From contig JALHRP010000020.1 in NCBI GenBank assembly GCA_022841365.1, forward strand, positions 1 through 56,265: 56,265 nucleotides of DNA, written 5' to 3'. The position numbers and the translations under genes were made by a program. This DNA comes from Chitinophagaceae bacterium. GTDB taxonomy: Bacteria > Bacteroidota > Bacteroidia > Chitinophagales > Chitinophagaceae. The notes under the pieces are model-generated. The model ran no database searches and was not told the DNA's origin. It saw only the letters and a program-made list of their open reading frames with translations. This document shows, piece by piece, positions 16,801 through 24,938 of this stretch. Within the stretch, counting starts at the first letter, position 1. Each line of letters opens with the position of its first letter.

Positions 16801-19800
16801 CAGCAACATATCTTGTAAAGCTGAAGAAACGATTGTGTTTTACAAATGAATAACTGTAACCAAAACCACCTCTTTCTTTTTCTGTTACTGCAACTGTTTG
16901 TTGCTTTTGTTCATTGTTGAGTTGATGGTAACGAATGTTGCTGATGTCTTCTTTCGGATCAAACTGAATCAGAAATACATCTGCTGCACTGCTGCCATAA
17001 GCAATGCTTGCTGTTGTGCCGGGTTCTGCTGTAACAACAGAAGGAAGCTTCCACACATATTCAGGTGAATTGCTGTTCTTTTGTTTTGCATCTGTTAACT
17101 GCACATAGGTTTGATTTTTTACTTCGTTCCCTTCTTTGTCTTTGGTTGTTGCTTCTATAATATACCAACCTGCAGACCACTGACCACTGACCACTGACCA
17201 TTCGCCGCTAAGTTTTGAACTGTCTTTTTTCTCATACACTTTCTCTAATTTCTCCCAGCTTGCTTTTTCTGTTTCATTGTTGTATTCATCATTCGGGAAA
17301 TCGTTTACATACTCTCTTTCATTCATGATAAACTGATCCGGCTGATCCCAATAACGTTCACGAATCAATCGGGTAGGGGCTTTCAGCTTGTGCATAGTTA
17401 CTGTAACATTGCTTTTTACAAATTCACCCATCATATTTTGTGTACTGATGTTGATGAACTTTAAATTGTCGGCCGGTAGCATTTCACCTTTGGGTAAACT
17501 GATTTGTAATTGCAATGATTTATACCCCACACTGATTGTGGTTTCAGCGCTTCTTGTTTCACCATTGAGATCGGTGATATCAGCAACAATCTTATAATCA
17601 AAAACAGGTTCTAATTCTTTTCGTACTTTTTTATCCGGAATTGCAGTGAACACAATCTCAAATGTGCCATCGGCTTTTGTTGTTGTTTCACCATTTGCAA
17701 TTTCCTGTTCCTGCATTTCGGGCCAGCCCCATTTCCAGCTCAACCATGGATAAGGTAAACGAGGTTCACGAACCACACGATATTTTACCAAAGCGCCGTC
17801 AATATTATTGCCTGCATATGCTTTTGCATTACCTATAACAGTGATCTTGTCATCTACACGATAGCTTTTGGTGATGGGTTGATACTCTGCATAAAATTTC
17901 GGACGCTTGTATTCTTCTACTGAAATAGATGTTGCAGCACCTGTTGTGTTTTCTTCGAGACGGAAGTCACCGTTCATTTTCCCGACAGGCAATACGAATT
18001 TACCGGAGTAAGAACCGAATTCATTACCGGTTACTGCAATGGAATCAATTTTTTCGCCATTGGCATCATACAAAGTGATCTTTGATTTCAGCCCTGCAAC
18101 AATTTTTGGTTTTGCTGTGGAGGCATCTTTGGTTGTAACAATCCCTTTGAAATAAACTGTTTGACCGGGGCGGTAAATAGAGCGATCCGTAAAGAAAAAT
18201 ACACGGCGTTCTTTTTTCTCATCAATCGGTTCTTTCTTTCCCTGATATACATAGGCATAAGCACGGTCGTCTAAATACAAAAAGTCATTTTCATAACGCA
18301 CTTCAAGTGTTCTGTTATACGAATCTTTGCCAGGTGCTTTTGTAATACGAAAGTTGCCATTGGCATTGCTGGTATAGGTATCTGCTTTTGTTTGAATGTA
18401 GGTGCGTTGATCATAATTGTAAACGCCTTCCCACAACACAATATTTGCTTTTGCCAACGGCTGACCGCTTTCACGGTTCACAACAAAAAACTCATTGCCA
18501 TTATGCATCCATGCAATATTGCTTACATGAAAGTATTGTGCAGCAAGAATATTTTTGCTTAATGCAAAGTTTTCATCGGCACTTGCAAGCAGCATATAAC
18601 TGCCGGTTGGTAATAGATTTATTTTTATTTCTGTTGAGTGTTCCTGATGATCGTCACTTGCGGGTAAACTGTAATTAAAATTTGTGATTGCAGGCAGGGC
18701 AGTAATTTTTTTCCAATACTCATCTTCCCAGTTACGGTTCTGCAGTTCTTCAAATGCTTTCTTATCCATTTTCACAATACGGAAAAAGGCTTTGCTGATA
18801 TTACGGTAGCTAAGCATGGATCGGAAGGGCTTGCCTGGAACATTTACTTTCTCTGTAATGATGGAAATGTCTTTCTGTTCAATACTAAACAGTAAGTTGT
18901 TGCAATTGGCCTTTCCTTCGCTTTCTGTTTTTTGGGCCATTACTTCTTTACAGATGGCTGCAGCTTTTTGATAATAGTATCTGGGATTGAGTTCGTCATT
19001 GGTTTTATGTTTTTTAAAATCATAAGTAGCAGCAAAATCTGTGTAGTCTTTTGCCAACAGGTAAGAAGCCTGTGCTGCTGCCGGTTGATTGCTGTATTGT
19101 ATGATGAGATGCTGCAGTGCAGAACGATACAGCTCATTCTTGTTTTCATGTGTGGATACCCGGTTTACAAAAACAATCCGGTGCAGGTCTGCATCAATCA
19201 GTGCATCGGGCTTTGCATCATTGAGATGAAAGCGTATGAGTTGTTGATACAACTGCAATGCTTTGTGTTGTAACGAAAGTGAATCGGTTGTAATAAATTT
19301 TTGTGTCACAAAACCGGCAGCCGGATCAAATGCTGTTGCTGTGCTGATTTCGAATGCATCCGCAGGCTTTGTAATACTGCGTTCATCATTTTCAAAATAT
19401 GCTATTGCACGAAAGCCCAGCAGATCAAATAAAGTGGGGCGGAGGTGCCGCACAGTACCTTTAGTGATGATGGGCTCAAACGCATCCAGTGTTGTTTGCT
19501 GCAACAGTTTTTCATTTTGCACAGAAGCCAGATAGAGTTTGCTGATCTGTTGATGAAAATCATCAACACTCCATGTTTCAGGATCGGCTTTTGTAAATGA
19601 TTTTGTGTTGGTACGGTCGTACAGTTTCCAGCGGTTGTTCTGAAAATATTGCCAGTATGCTTCTGCCAGTAAGTTGTTTAATATAGAAGTGACGGGTTCT
19701 GCAGCACTGCCAATTTCTTTTTCAATCTCTTTAATGGTTTTTATATCTGCATCTTCTTCTTTTATCTGCTGCAGGCTTACACGAAATAATAAAGCTTTAA

Positions 19801-20005
19801 TGAGTTGTCCATTATTCTTTTCTTTTTTAGCAGCAGCATAAATGGTCTTTACTTCTTTTAAAGTCGATTCAGGAAGTCCTTTTTTATTGATGAGGTCATC
19901 CACCTTTTTCCAGGCAGCAGTATAATTAAATTTCGATTGGGCTTCTGTCATGGTAAAAATGGAAAAGAGTAAAAGGGTTATCAGAAAAATACGTTTCAAC
20001 AACAT
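13829..20005 (-). CDS. Bacterial alpha-2-macroglobulin with thioester motif
   Basis: A giant (2058 aa) exported protein of the MG-domain family, which traps proteases that reach the envelope. Start at 20005 gives a signal peptide (MLLKRIFLITLLLFSIFTMTEAQ); the upstream ATG at 20086 would add an implausible leader. No lipobox cysteine follows, so it is probably periplasmic and soluble. MG domains fill about 350-1250. The bait/ANA region precedes a thioester domain with intact C-x-E-Q at C1498-Q1501 (PYECAEQTWNRF). A receptor-like C-terminal domain follows. No pbpC neighbour, unlike the E. coli-type locus. Three repeat-derived segments lie inside the reading frame (near residues 938, 1535 and 1892). 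Confidence 0.93.
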   Translation of the reverse strand: MLLKRIFLITLLLFSIFTMTEAQSKFNYTAAWKKVDDLINKKGLPESTLKEVKTIYAAAKKEKNNGQLIKALLFRVSLQQIKEEDADIKTIKEIEKEIGSAAEPVTSILNNLLAEAYWQYFQNNRWKLYDRTNTKSFTKADPETWSVDDFHQQISKLYLASVQNEKLLQQTTLDAFEPIITKGTVRHLRPTLFDLLGFRAIAYFENDERSITKPADAFEISTATAFDPAAGFVTQKFITTDSLSLQHKALQLYQQLIRFHLNDAKPDALIDADLHRIVFVNRVSTHENKNELYRSALQHLIIQYSNQPAAAQASYLLAKDYTDFAATYDFKKHKTNDELNPRYYYQKAAAICKEVMAQKTESEGKANCNNLLFSIEQKDISIITEKVNVPGKPFRSMLSYRNISKAFFRIVKMDKKAFEELQNRNWEDEYWKKITALPAITNFNYSLPASDDHQEHSTEIKINLLPTGSYMLLASADENFALSKNILAAQYFHVSNIAWMHNGNEFFVVNRESGQPLAKANIVLWEGVYNYDQRTYIQTKADTYTSNANGNFRITKAPGKDSYNRTLEVRYENDFLYLDDRAYAYVYQGKKEPIDEKKERRVFFFTDRSIYRPGQTVYFKGIVTTKDASTAKPKIVAGLKSKITLYDANGEKIDSIAVTGNEFGSYSGKFVLPVGKMNGDFRLEENTTGAATSISVEEYKRPKFYAEYQPITKSYRVDDKITVIGNAKAYAGNNIDGALVKYRVVREPRLPYPWLSWKWGWPEMQEQEIANGETTTKADGTFEIVFTAIPDKKVRKELEPVFDYKIVADITDLNGETRSAETTISVGYKSLQLQISLPKGEMLPADNLKFINISTQNMMGEFVKSNVTVTMHKLKAPTRLIRERYWDQPDQFIMNEREYVNDFPNDEYNNETEKASWEKLEKVYEKKDSSKLSGEWSVVSGQWSAGWYIIEATTKDKEGNEVKNQTYVQLTDAKQKNSNSPEYVWKLPSVVTAEPGTTASIAYGSSAADVFLIQFDPKEDISNIRYHQLNNEQKQQTVAVTEKERGGFGYSYSFVKHNRFFSFTRYVAVPWTNKELSISYETFRDKTLPGSEEQWKVKISGYKGDKVAAELLTSMYDASLDQFQPHSWSKPDLHPVNYINNGWSGAGFTSINSWKREWRTQSWKAFDKRYDMMIEFWNSSSFVRIGKSSRFMRVGKIDQEGIKDPEIPSSPIFASGMPENMSLGIASQASTTDSSSVSTQEGEMFVTGEKRKKTNETISSGDVQVRKNFNETAFFFPDLKTDSAGNISFSFTMPEALTKWKWLLLAHTKDLSLGISEKSIITQKDLMVQPFAPRFLREGDRFEFTAKISNLTNKEITGVSNLQLINTATMQPVDGWFQNTFPVQHFTVGANQSTVVKFRTEVPYNFNEALTYRIIAKAEDKSDGEEAILPVLTNRMLVTETLPLPMRGDGTKTFSFEKLINNKSESLTHHKFTIEFTSNTVWYAVQALPYLMEYPYECAEQTWNRFYANALASHITNKLPRIKAVFEKWATPSPSGGGREGAALQSNLQKNEELKSVLLQETPWVLQAKNEEQQKKNIALLFDMIRMSSELSKSMAQLQGMQSTNGGFVWFKGGPDDRYITQYIVTGIGHLKKLNALPKEQEKAINAILAKAIPYLDQKLKEDYDYLIKHKAQLKNNQLSNIQVQYLYMRSFFKDVPVVAASKTAYDYYYKQSQQYWLQQSKYMQGMIALALHRSKDLKTATVIVSSLKENALLSEEMGMYWKEFNAGYYWYQAPVEAQALMIEVFNDVSNDQKAVSDLKTWLLKQKQTQNWKTTIATAEACYALLLQGGEWIATEPVVEIKAGDQLFTTSTEKTEIGTGYFKRSIEGSFVKPEMGNITVTVKTSNQVPLKGDLGGPSWGSAYWQYFENLDKISSAETPLKLQKKYFVERNTGNGPVLTPVNEGDELKVGDKIKVRIELRVDRNMEYVHMKDMRPSCMEPVNVISSYKWQGGLGYYESTKDASTNFFFGWLNKGTYVFEYALFITHAGNYSSGITTIQCMYAPEFTSHSEGVRIKVSE
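14319..14342. repeat. G/C-rich palindromic repeat inside A2M gene (family 1)
   Basis: Perfect 9-base arms CCCCCTAAA and TTTAGGGGG around TCCCCC. It encodes, in frame on the minus strand, a VPLKGDLGG stretch near residue 1892 that looks foreign to the surrounding protein. A related element sits at 40667-40685. Confidence 0.8.
15382..15414. repeat. G/C-rich palindromic repeat inside A2M gene (family 2)
   Basis: Contains CCCCCTCCC on the left and GGGGAGGGGG on the right with a palindromic centre. On the minus strand it is read in frame as PSPSGGGREG near residue 1535, about 35 residues after the thioester. A related element with the same AGGTC(A/G)GGA core flanks the stop of the MlaF-like gene at 31697-31727. 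Confidence 0.8.
17175..17200. repeat. Heptamer tandem repeat inside A2M gene
   Basis: About 3.7 copies of GACCACT. On the minus strand it encodes SVVSGQWS near residue 938. Three full copies equal 21 bases, so the frame is kept; a gain or loss of one unit would shift it. Heptameric repeats of this kind are dispersed in several bacterial genomes. Confidence 0.85.
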
Positions 20006-20093
20006 GCGTTCTGTTTTTTTGTAAGGTATAAAATTACTGTGATGATGGGATGCAAAGAAAGGATAGTTTACATAAAGAAACTTCATCCAGCCA

Positions 20094-20128
20094 CAGGTAT
20101 GGCATACCTCTAAGGTATGCCATACCTG
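20094..20128. repeat. Long perfect palindrome in divergent intergenic region
   Basis: Sixteen-base perfect arms (20094-20109 and 20113-20128) with a CTA spacer. Each arm is itself a near-palindrome, AGGTATG-G/C-CATACCT. It lies between the A2M start and the divergent DUF4476 gene; operator or REP-type element. Confidence 0.8.
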
Positions 20129-20205
20129 ATCCGCAAATCCTTTAACGAATCTTTATGCAGTTTGGCTTTAACCACGTTGCTCACTTTCACATCTATTAAC
20201 CAAAC

Positions 20206-20214
20206 AAAGGAGGT
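20206..20214 (+). promoter_or_regulatory. Full-strength Shine-Dalgarno for DUF4476 gene
   Basis: AAAGGAGGT lies four bases before the ATG at 20219 and fixes the start codon. Such a complete anti-SD match is unusual for Bacteroidota and is not seen before the other genes examined here. Confidence 0.8.
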
Positions 20215-20218
20215 TTTT

Positions 20219-20947
20219 ATGAACAGAATTTTTACACTTGTTACATTGTTGGTTATCAGCACTTCGGCTCTGGCATGGAATCACAACACAAGAGTGAGCA
20301 TCAGCAGCATGAGCAATGCGCCCATCCGTGTATTTATTGACGGGCAGCGGATTCGTGATCATGAGCAGAACATCCGCATCAGTGATCTTACTCCCGGTTA
20401 TCACCGCATTCAGATTTACCGTGCTGTTGCCAATCAGCGCAGGCGTTTTGGAAATCAACAGCAAAATCAACAGGGACAACTGATTTATAACGGCACAGTA
20501 AACATTCGAAACGGTATGCATACCGATATTATCATCAACCGATTTGGCCGTGTGTTTACAGATGAACAGCCGATAGACGATCGTTTTGATGATGACTGGA
20601 ATAGAGACGACCGCTGGAATAATAATGATAACCGCTATGATTACAACCGTGGACAAACCATGAGCAATGATCGTTTTCAGCAATTAAAACAGGCGGTGGA
20701 ACGTGAACATTTTGATGATAATAAACTGGATTTACTCAAATCGGTTTTGCCTAACAATTCGGTGAGCACCGCACAGGTAAGGGAGCTGGCACAATTGTTC
20801 AGCTTTGAACAGAACAAACTGGAGTTTGCAAAATTTGCTTACAAATTTACTGCAGACAGAGGCAACTATTTCCTGGTAAATGATGTCTTTCATTTCGGAA
20901 CCAGTAAAACAGAGCTTACAAGATATATTGCAGGCTACAGAGATTAA
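20219..20947 (+). CDS. DUF4476 secreted protein
   Basis: A 242-residue exported protein. Signal peptide MNRIFTLVTLLVISTSALAW; a beta-sandwich-like region about 20-95 with repeated RIQ/RIR strands (PIRVFIDGQRI, HRIQIYRAV, NGTVNIRNG); a low-complexity Asp/Arg/Asn-rich linker about 120-145; and a C-terminal DUF4476 helical domain (MSNDRFQQLKQAVEREHFDD, then VRELAQLFSFEQNKLEFAK). DUF4476 is a Bacteroidota envelope domain of unknown role. Start chosen at 20219 because of the strong Shine-Dalgarno and signal peptide. A strong terminator follows, so it is monocistronic and probably well expressed. Confidence 0.88.
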   Translation: MNRIFTLVTLLVISTSALAWNHNTRVSISSMSNAPIRVFIDGQRIRDHEQNIRISDLTPGYHRIQIYRAVANQRRRFGNQQQNQQGQLIYNGTVNIRNGMHTDIIINRFGRVFTDEQPIDDRFDDDWNRDDRWNNNDNRYDYNRGQTMSNDRFQQLKQAVEREHFDDNKLDLLKSVLPNNSVSTAQVRELAQLFSFEQNKLEFAKFAYKFTADRGNYFLVNDVFHFGTSKTELTRYIAGYRD

Positions 20948-20974
20948 GTAAGAACATCTATTGATTGTGAAATA

Positions 20975-21004
20975 GCTCCCCGATTGATCGGGGGGCTTTT
21001 TTTA
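20975..21004 (+). terminator. Rho-independent terminator after DUF4476 gene
   Basis: GC-rich hairpin GCTCCCCGAT / ATCGGGGGGC (one G-T pair) followed by seven T. Classical intrinsic terminator. Confidence 0.92.
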
Positions 21005-21115
21005 TTCAAAAAATAATTTTTATCAATAAGTAAACACGGCCTGTTGTGCCTGGCTAAATCATTACACTACCGGCTTTGTAGACAGAAACAGAATGTCTGC
21101 AAAAAAACCGATGCT

Positions 21116-21523
21116 TCAGATTGCCCGCATTTTATTTCCTTTGGCTTCATGTGTTAGTTCAGCCAAGCCCAGTTTTTCCATTAATGGAGGAATATACATG
21201 CCAAAGCGGCCACGAAGTCCTTTCTTTAAACCATACCATCCACCCACAGGATTTTTTTCTGAGCGGCCCCATGCTTCAACTGTATTTTCTTTTGCCGGTT
21301 TCTGTTCATCTGCACTGCCAAGTTCCATCCAGTCTCCATGTTTTTTTAACATGGAATGCAGATCGGCAAGACAACGGTAATCATAATGCAAAACAGTTTT
21401 CCCTACCGTGCATACTAAAATATCTTTACCATCTTTGCTGTCTTTGTGCATGGTATAGTCCGATGAAAGAGGCGGAGTCTTTAACATCCATGGACTTTCT
21501 TTGGTTCCTTGTTCTTTTGCCAT
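21116..21523 (-). CDS. Conserved 135-aa protein (possibly DUF6855)
   Basis: A soluble basic protein of 135 residues starting MAKEQGTKESPWMLKTPPLS. Conserved-looking strings include VCTVGKTVLHYDYRCLADLH, HGDWMELGSADEQKPAKE and NPVGGWYGLKKGLRGRFGMY, then IPPLMEKLGLAEL. I recall this pattern from a widespread bacterial family of unknown function (I believe DUF6855, low certainty). No signal peptide or membrane span. The opposite-strand frames here are shadows. It stands alone between the DUF4476 terminator and mtfA. Confidence 0.75.
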   Translation of the reverse strand: MAKEQGTKESPWMLKTPPLSSDYTMHKDSKDGKDILVCTVGKTVLHYDYRCLADLHSMLKKHGDWMELGSADEQKPAKENTVEAWGRSEKNPVGGWYGLKKGLRGRFGMYIPPLMEKLGLAELTHEAKGNKMRAI

Positions 21524-21587
21524 TTTTTTAAGAATAAAGTTAGCACTACTTACAGCATTTTAAAAGACCGATGTTTTAGTATTCATT

Positions 21588-22373
21588 TTATGTGTACGCA
21601 GTTTTTCCTGTTTTGTATATCCGTTGCAACATATGAAATACATCGGGGTGATTTGATTGTAACAGATCCGGTTGCTTAAAAAAGTATTCTGAAACAACAG
21701 CAAAAAACTCAGCTGTATTGGTGGTCGCATACATGTCAATATCTGATCCGTTTATTCTTATCTGCTGCATGGTTGTATGCATCAACTGTTTCCACTGATC
21801 AATATATTTCCGTTCCAGAATAATTTCGGGCACACCGTCTATTGTTCCATCCATTTTATCTACCAGATGAACAAATTCATGAATGGCTGTATTGCGTGTA
21901 TCATTGTTGTTGATGAACCCCTGCCTTACCTGCCATTTGGTTAATACCATTGCATACTGCAATGCGCCAGTACCTACCATACCTGCAATGTTTCTGTCAG
22001 TTCCATGCTGATCAAATTCTTCATTGAAAGCACCGGGGTATAACAACACTTCGTGGAGGTTGATGTATTGCCAGTCTGGTATCGCAAACACCGGAATGAT
22101 GGCGCCTGCCGCAATGAGTATGCGGTCGAGGTCTTCTGCTTCAGCATGAATGCCGGTTATTTTTACGGCAGATAAAAACTGATCAATCCGTTGTTCAAAA
22201 TGTTCTTTTCCTGCTTCGTCCAGCTCACGGTAAAATGTAACATAGTCATGCAACAGTTCTTTGTAATTCTCCGGCAGTTGATCAAGTGGTTTGGGTTTTC
22301 TGATTCTGAATGCAATCAGCACAATTAAAATAATGAGGAATAGGACAAGTAATATCTGTAATACTAAAACCAT
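21588..22373 (-). CDS. mtfA: MtfA-type zinc peptidase, membrane-anchored
   Basis: A 261-residue zinc-dependent peptidase of the MtfA (DUF980) family. In Enterobacteria MtfA binds the repressor Mlc and has aminopeptidase activity. Here an N-terminal transmembrane helix (about 3-23) anchors the protein, unlike E. coli MtfA. The zinc site is HEFVH (H165, E166, H169) within NTAIHEFVHLVDKMDG, with the third ligand region NTAEFFAVVSEYFFKQP downstream. PVFAIPDWQYINLHEVLLYP is a further family hallmark. Since Mlc is not expected in this phylum, the regulatory role known from E. coli should not be transferred. Confidence 0.88.
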   Translation of the reverse strand: MVLVLQILLVLFLIILIVLIAFRIRKPKPLDQLPENYKELLHDYVTFYRELDEAGKEHFEQRIDQFLSAVKITGIHAEAEDLDRILIAAGAIIPVFAIPDWQYINLHEVLLYPGAFNEEFDQHGTDRNIAGMVGTGALQYAMVLTKWQVRQGFINNNDTRNTAIHEFVHLVDKMDGTIDGVPEIILERKYIDQWKQLMHTTMQQIRINGSDIDMYATTNTAEFFAVVSEYFFKQPDLLQSNHPDVFHMLQRIYKTGKTAYT

Positions 22374-22394
22374 AAGGGGATGAAGGTAAAGTTT

Positions 22395-22550
22395 CTTTTA
22401 TCACGCCGAGTTGCAGAGTACGCAGAGGGGAGTTATTTTATTGATGTTTTTCTGCGCTCTCATTTTCTCTGCGTGAATGAATTGCTTGCAGAAGTAAAAA
22501 ATGCAGAATCATGGTTATCCCAAAAATCCCATAAATCCCAGTTCAGACAG
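22395..22550. repeat. Intergenic repeat (CGCAGAG-type inverted repeat)
   Basis: Contains ACGCAGAG near 22420 and CTCTGCGT near 22470 as an inverted pair, followed by a CCCATAAATCCCAGTTCAGAC-like end. A similar CCCATAAATCATGGTTCAGAC end occurs near 28335-28355. This resembles dispersed intergenic repeats common in Bacteroidota. No gene is supported here. Confidence 0.55.
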
Positions 22551-22551
22551 T

Positions 22552-23835
22552 TTAATCATTCAACGCCTGATACGTTAATGCTCTTAATTTTTCTACCACT
22601 TCACCTTTTGTAGTGCTTTGCAGTTGACGATAAAATAACAGGACGATTTTTTCTTTTGGATCAACCCAATAAGAAGTAGCAAAAGCACCGCCCCAGCTGT
22701 AAGTGCCTGCCTGTGCAGGTGTGCGACCGCTTCCTTTTTCTGTAATTACACTAAAACCCAAACCAAAGGTGTCGCCTGCACGAAATGGTACATCGCCAAT
22801 TTGATTCGTCGTCATCATACGTACTGAGTTGCGACTTAAAATCCGTTTGCCATTGTATTTGCCATCGTTCAGCAACATTTGCAGAAAAACGGCATAGTCA
22901 TAAATGGTAGATGATAAACCTGCGCCGCCTGAGTAGTAAGTACTTGGTTCCAATGCATATTCGGGTGTTACATCTTTTCCATTGAGCACATTGCTGTGCG
23001 ATTGATAAAGTTTACCGGTTGAATCTTCACGATACATGGTCACAAGCCTTGCAGCTTTTTCTTTTGGCACCATAAAATAAGTATCCTTCATGCCCAATGG
23101 TTCAAAGATGCGTTGTTTGAAAAAATCATTCAACGTCATTCCTGAAATCACTTCCACCAGACAACCAAGCAAATCATTATTTAAACCATAGGTCCATCTT
23201 TCGCCGGGCTGATGCATCAATGGTAATTTTGCAAGACGGTTCATCGCATCCAACAGGTTATCATTCTTTATACCAATGCCTGCTGTAAGACTATGTTTGG
23301 CGTAAATAGCATTGGCTTCACGACTTCCTATTTGTGCATATCCAAGTCCGGAAGTATGCGTTAATAATTCACGGATGGTAATTTCTTTTTTTGCAGGAAC
23401 AGTTGTGTAGGTAGTATCAGCTAAATTAAATTTATCAAGCACCTGTTGTTTTTTAAATGCCGGAATATATTTTGAAACCGCATCGTCGAGTAACAGTTTT
23501 CCTTCTTCAAACAAAATCATGATGGCCACACTGGTAATGGCTTTTGTTTGTGAAGCAATGCGGAAAATATCATCTTTTTGCATGGGCTTTTTTGTTTCCA
23601 GATTGCTGTACCCCGCAGCTTTGTAGTAAGCAATTTTTCCATTGCGGATAATCATTGCTACACCGCCACTCATCCAGCCTTTCTGCACCCACTCATTCAT
23701 TTCTCTGTCCAAACGTTTTAGGCGTTCGGTTGAAAAACCTGCGGCTTCTGCAGTGGGGACAGGAATAATTTGTTGAGCAGCAACGATTGCATATTGCAAT
23801 ACAATCACTACAAGCAGGATCAATTGTTTTTTCAT
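22552..23835 (-). CDS. Serine hydrolase, beta-lactamase/DD-peptidase family (class C-like fold)
   Basis: A 427-residue exported serine hydrolase. Signal peptide 1-20 (ends VAAQ). The active-site S-x-x-K is SQTK within FRIASQTKAITSVAIMILFE; the second motif is near WTYGLNNDLLGCLVEVISG; a WGG near the C-terminus (TYSWGGAFATSYWVDP) replaces the usual H/K-T-G. This is the pattern of the esterase/EstB-like 'beta-lactamase-related serine hydrolase' group, most of which are esterases or peptidases, not antibiotic-hydrolysing enzymes. Its ATG overlaps the stop of the upstream serine hydrolase by four bases, so the two are coupled. Confidence 0.88.
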   Translation of the reverse strand: MKKQLILLVVIVLQYAIVAAQQIIPVPTAEAAGFSTERLKRLDREMNEWVQKGWMSGGVAMIIRNGKIAYYKAAGYSNLETKKPMQKDDIFRIASQTKAITSVAIMILFEEGKLLLDDAVSKYIPAFKKQQVLDKFNLADTTYTTVPAKKEITIRELLTHTSGLGYAQIGSREANAIYAKHSLTAGIGIKNDNLLDAMNRLAKLPLMHQPGERWTYGLNNDLLGCLVEVISGMTLNDFFKQRIFEPLGMKDTYFMVPKEKAARLVTMYREDSTGKLYQSHSNVLNGKDVTPEYALEPSTYYSGGAGLSSTIYDYAVFLQMLLNDGKYNGKRILSRNSVRMMTTNQIGDVPFRAGDTFGLGFSVITEKGSGRTPAQAGTYSWGGAFATSYWVDPKEKIVLLFYRQLQSTTKGEVVEKLRALTYQALND

Positions 23836-24938
23836 TTTCTTTCGTTGTTTGCTTTTAAGTATGCTGTTACTTCTTTGATGATGCTGGAGAAATTCGGATG
23901 TGCATTGTTGTTTAACAGAATAATCGTTTTGTTCTGATCAATAAAACGGATGATCTCTGTTTTGTAACCGGGGTTATCGCCTGTATGCGAAACCACTTTT
24001 CCCAAAACAGGATCATGACCAATGCTCCATCCGAAACCATAGTAGAAAAAAGAGCCGTCGTTTAATTTCATGGGAGCAAATGCATCCTGTAATGTAGTTT
24101 GTTTTATCAGTTTGTTTGTATACAACGCATTGTCCCATTTCAACAGATCGGCAGCGGTAGAACTGATACGGCCGGGGCCTTTGCGGTTGCCCAGCCAGAT
24201 GGTATAATCAGATGAAGGAAATGAATCAGCCCTGATGAACTGTTCTTTTTCTTTGATGTACAGATGACCAATGGCAAAATTTCTGGTTGCTGCTTTTTCA
24301 GCCAGTGTACGGATGGCGGTGCTCTTCATGTTCAGTTTTGAAAAGATCCATTTGTTGCAGAGTTCAATAAAATCGTTGCCGGTAATCTTTTCAGCCACAC
24401 TTGCCAGCAATAAATACCCCGTGTTACTGTAATCAAATTTCACCCCCGGTTCAAAATGTTTAGCAGGCGCATATTTATTTAAGTATGCAATACAATCTGC
24501 ATTGCCGGCCACTTTATTTTTATCCCAGTATTTATCCATTACATCCTGATAATCGGGAAGGCCGCTGGTATGGGTGAGCAAATGACGGATGCTGATACCT
24601 TTGTACGGAATGTCAATGTATTTCTCCAGCAGATCATCATAATTGAGTTTGCCTTTTTCTTTCAGCATCATAATGATCATGGCGGTGAATTGTTTGGAAA
24701 CAGAAGCCAGTTCAAAAATATCCGTCTCTTGTAAAGTGCCCTTATTTGCAAACTCACTGTAGCCAACAGCTTTGTGGTAGATCGCTTTCCCTTTTTCAGC
24801 AACCAACAGAACACCGCTGAAATTTTGTGCTGCATGTTTCTGCAGCAGACTGTCGAAAAAAGCTGTTGGCTTTTGTTGTGCATGTGCTAAACAGAGCTGA
24901 AGCATAAGTACACAGAAAACCAAAAATCGCTTTTGCAT
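23832..24938 (-). CDS. Serine hydrolase, beta-lactamase-related (second copy)
   Basis: A 368-residue exported hydrolase and the first gene of a coupled pair. Signal peptide 1-20 (ends AHAQ). All three catalytic motifs are visible: S-x-x-K as SVSK in FELASVSKQFTAMII, Y-x-N as YSN in KFDYSNTGYLLLASV, and H-T-G in VVSHTGDNPGY. That set is typical of D-alanyl-D-alanine carboxypeptidase-like serine hydrolases acting in the periplasm. Its relation to the partner gene is family-level only; they are not recent duplicates because the motifs and lengths differ. Confidence 0.88.
   Translation of the reverse strand: MQKRFLVFCVLMLQLCLAHAQQKPTAFFDSLLQKHAAQNFSGVLLVAEKGKAIYHKAVGYSEFANKGTLQETDIFELASVSKQFTAMIIMMLKEKGKLNYDDLLEKYIDIPYKGISIRHLLTHTSGLPDYQDVMDKYWDKNKVAGNADCIAYLNKYAPAKHFEPGVKFDYSNTGYLLLASVAEKITGNDFIELCNKWIFSKLNMKSTAIRTLAEKAATRNFAIGHLYIKEKEQFIRADSFPSSDYTIWLGNRKGPGRISSTAADLLKWDNALYTNKLIKQTTLQDAFAPMKLNDGSFFYYGFGWSIGHDPVLGKVVSHTGDNPGYKTEIIRFIDQNKTIILLNNNAHPNFSSIIKEVTAYLKANNERK

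Noticed and set aside
21093-21531. Overlapping plus-strand frames opposite the 135-aa gene
   Set aside because: The minus-strand product has coherent conserved motifs; the plus frames do not.
22380-22613. 77-codon plus-strand frame between mtfA and the serine hydrolase
   Set aside because: It spans a dispersed intergenic repeat and runs into the 3-prime end of a real minus-strand gene.
22552-24938. Second and third antibiotic beta-lactamases
   Set aside because: The serine hydrolases have the broad beta-lactamase fold, but their motifs fit esterase/DD-peptidase-like families, so a resistance role is not supported.
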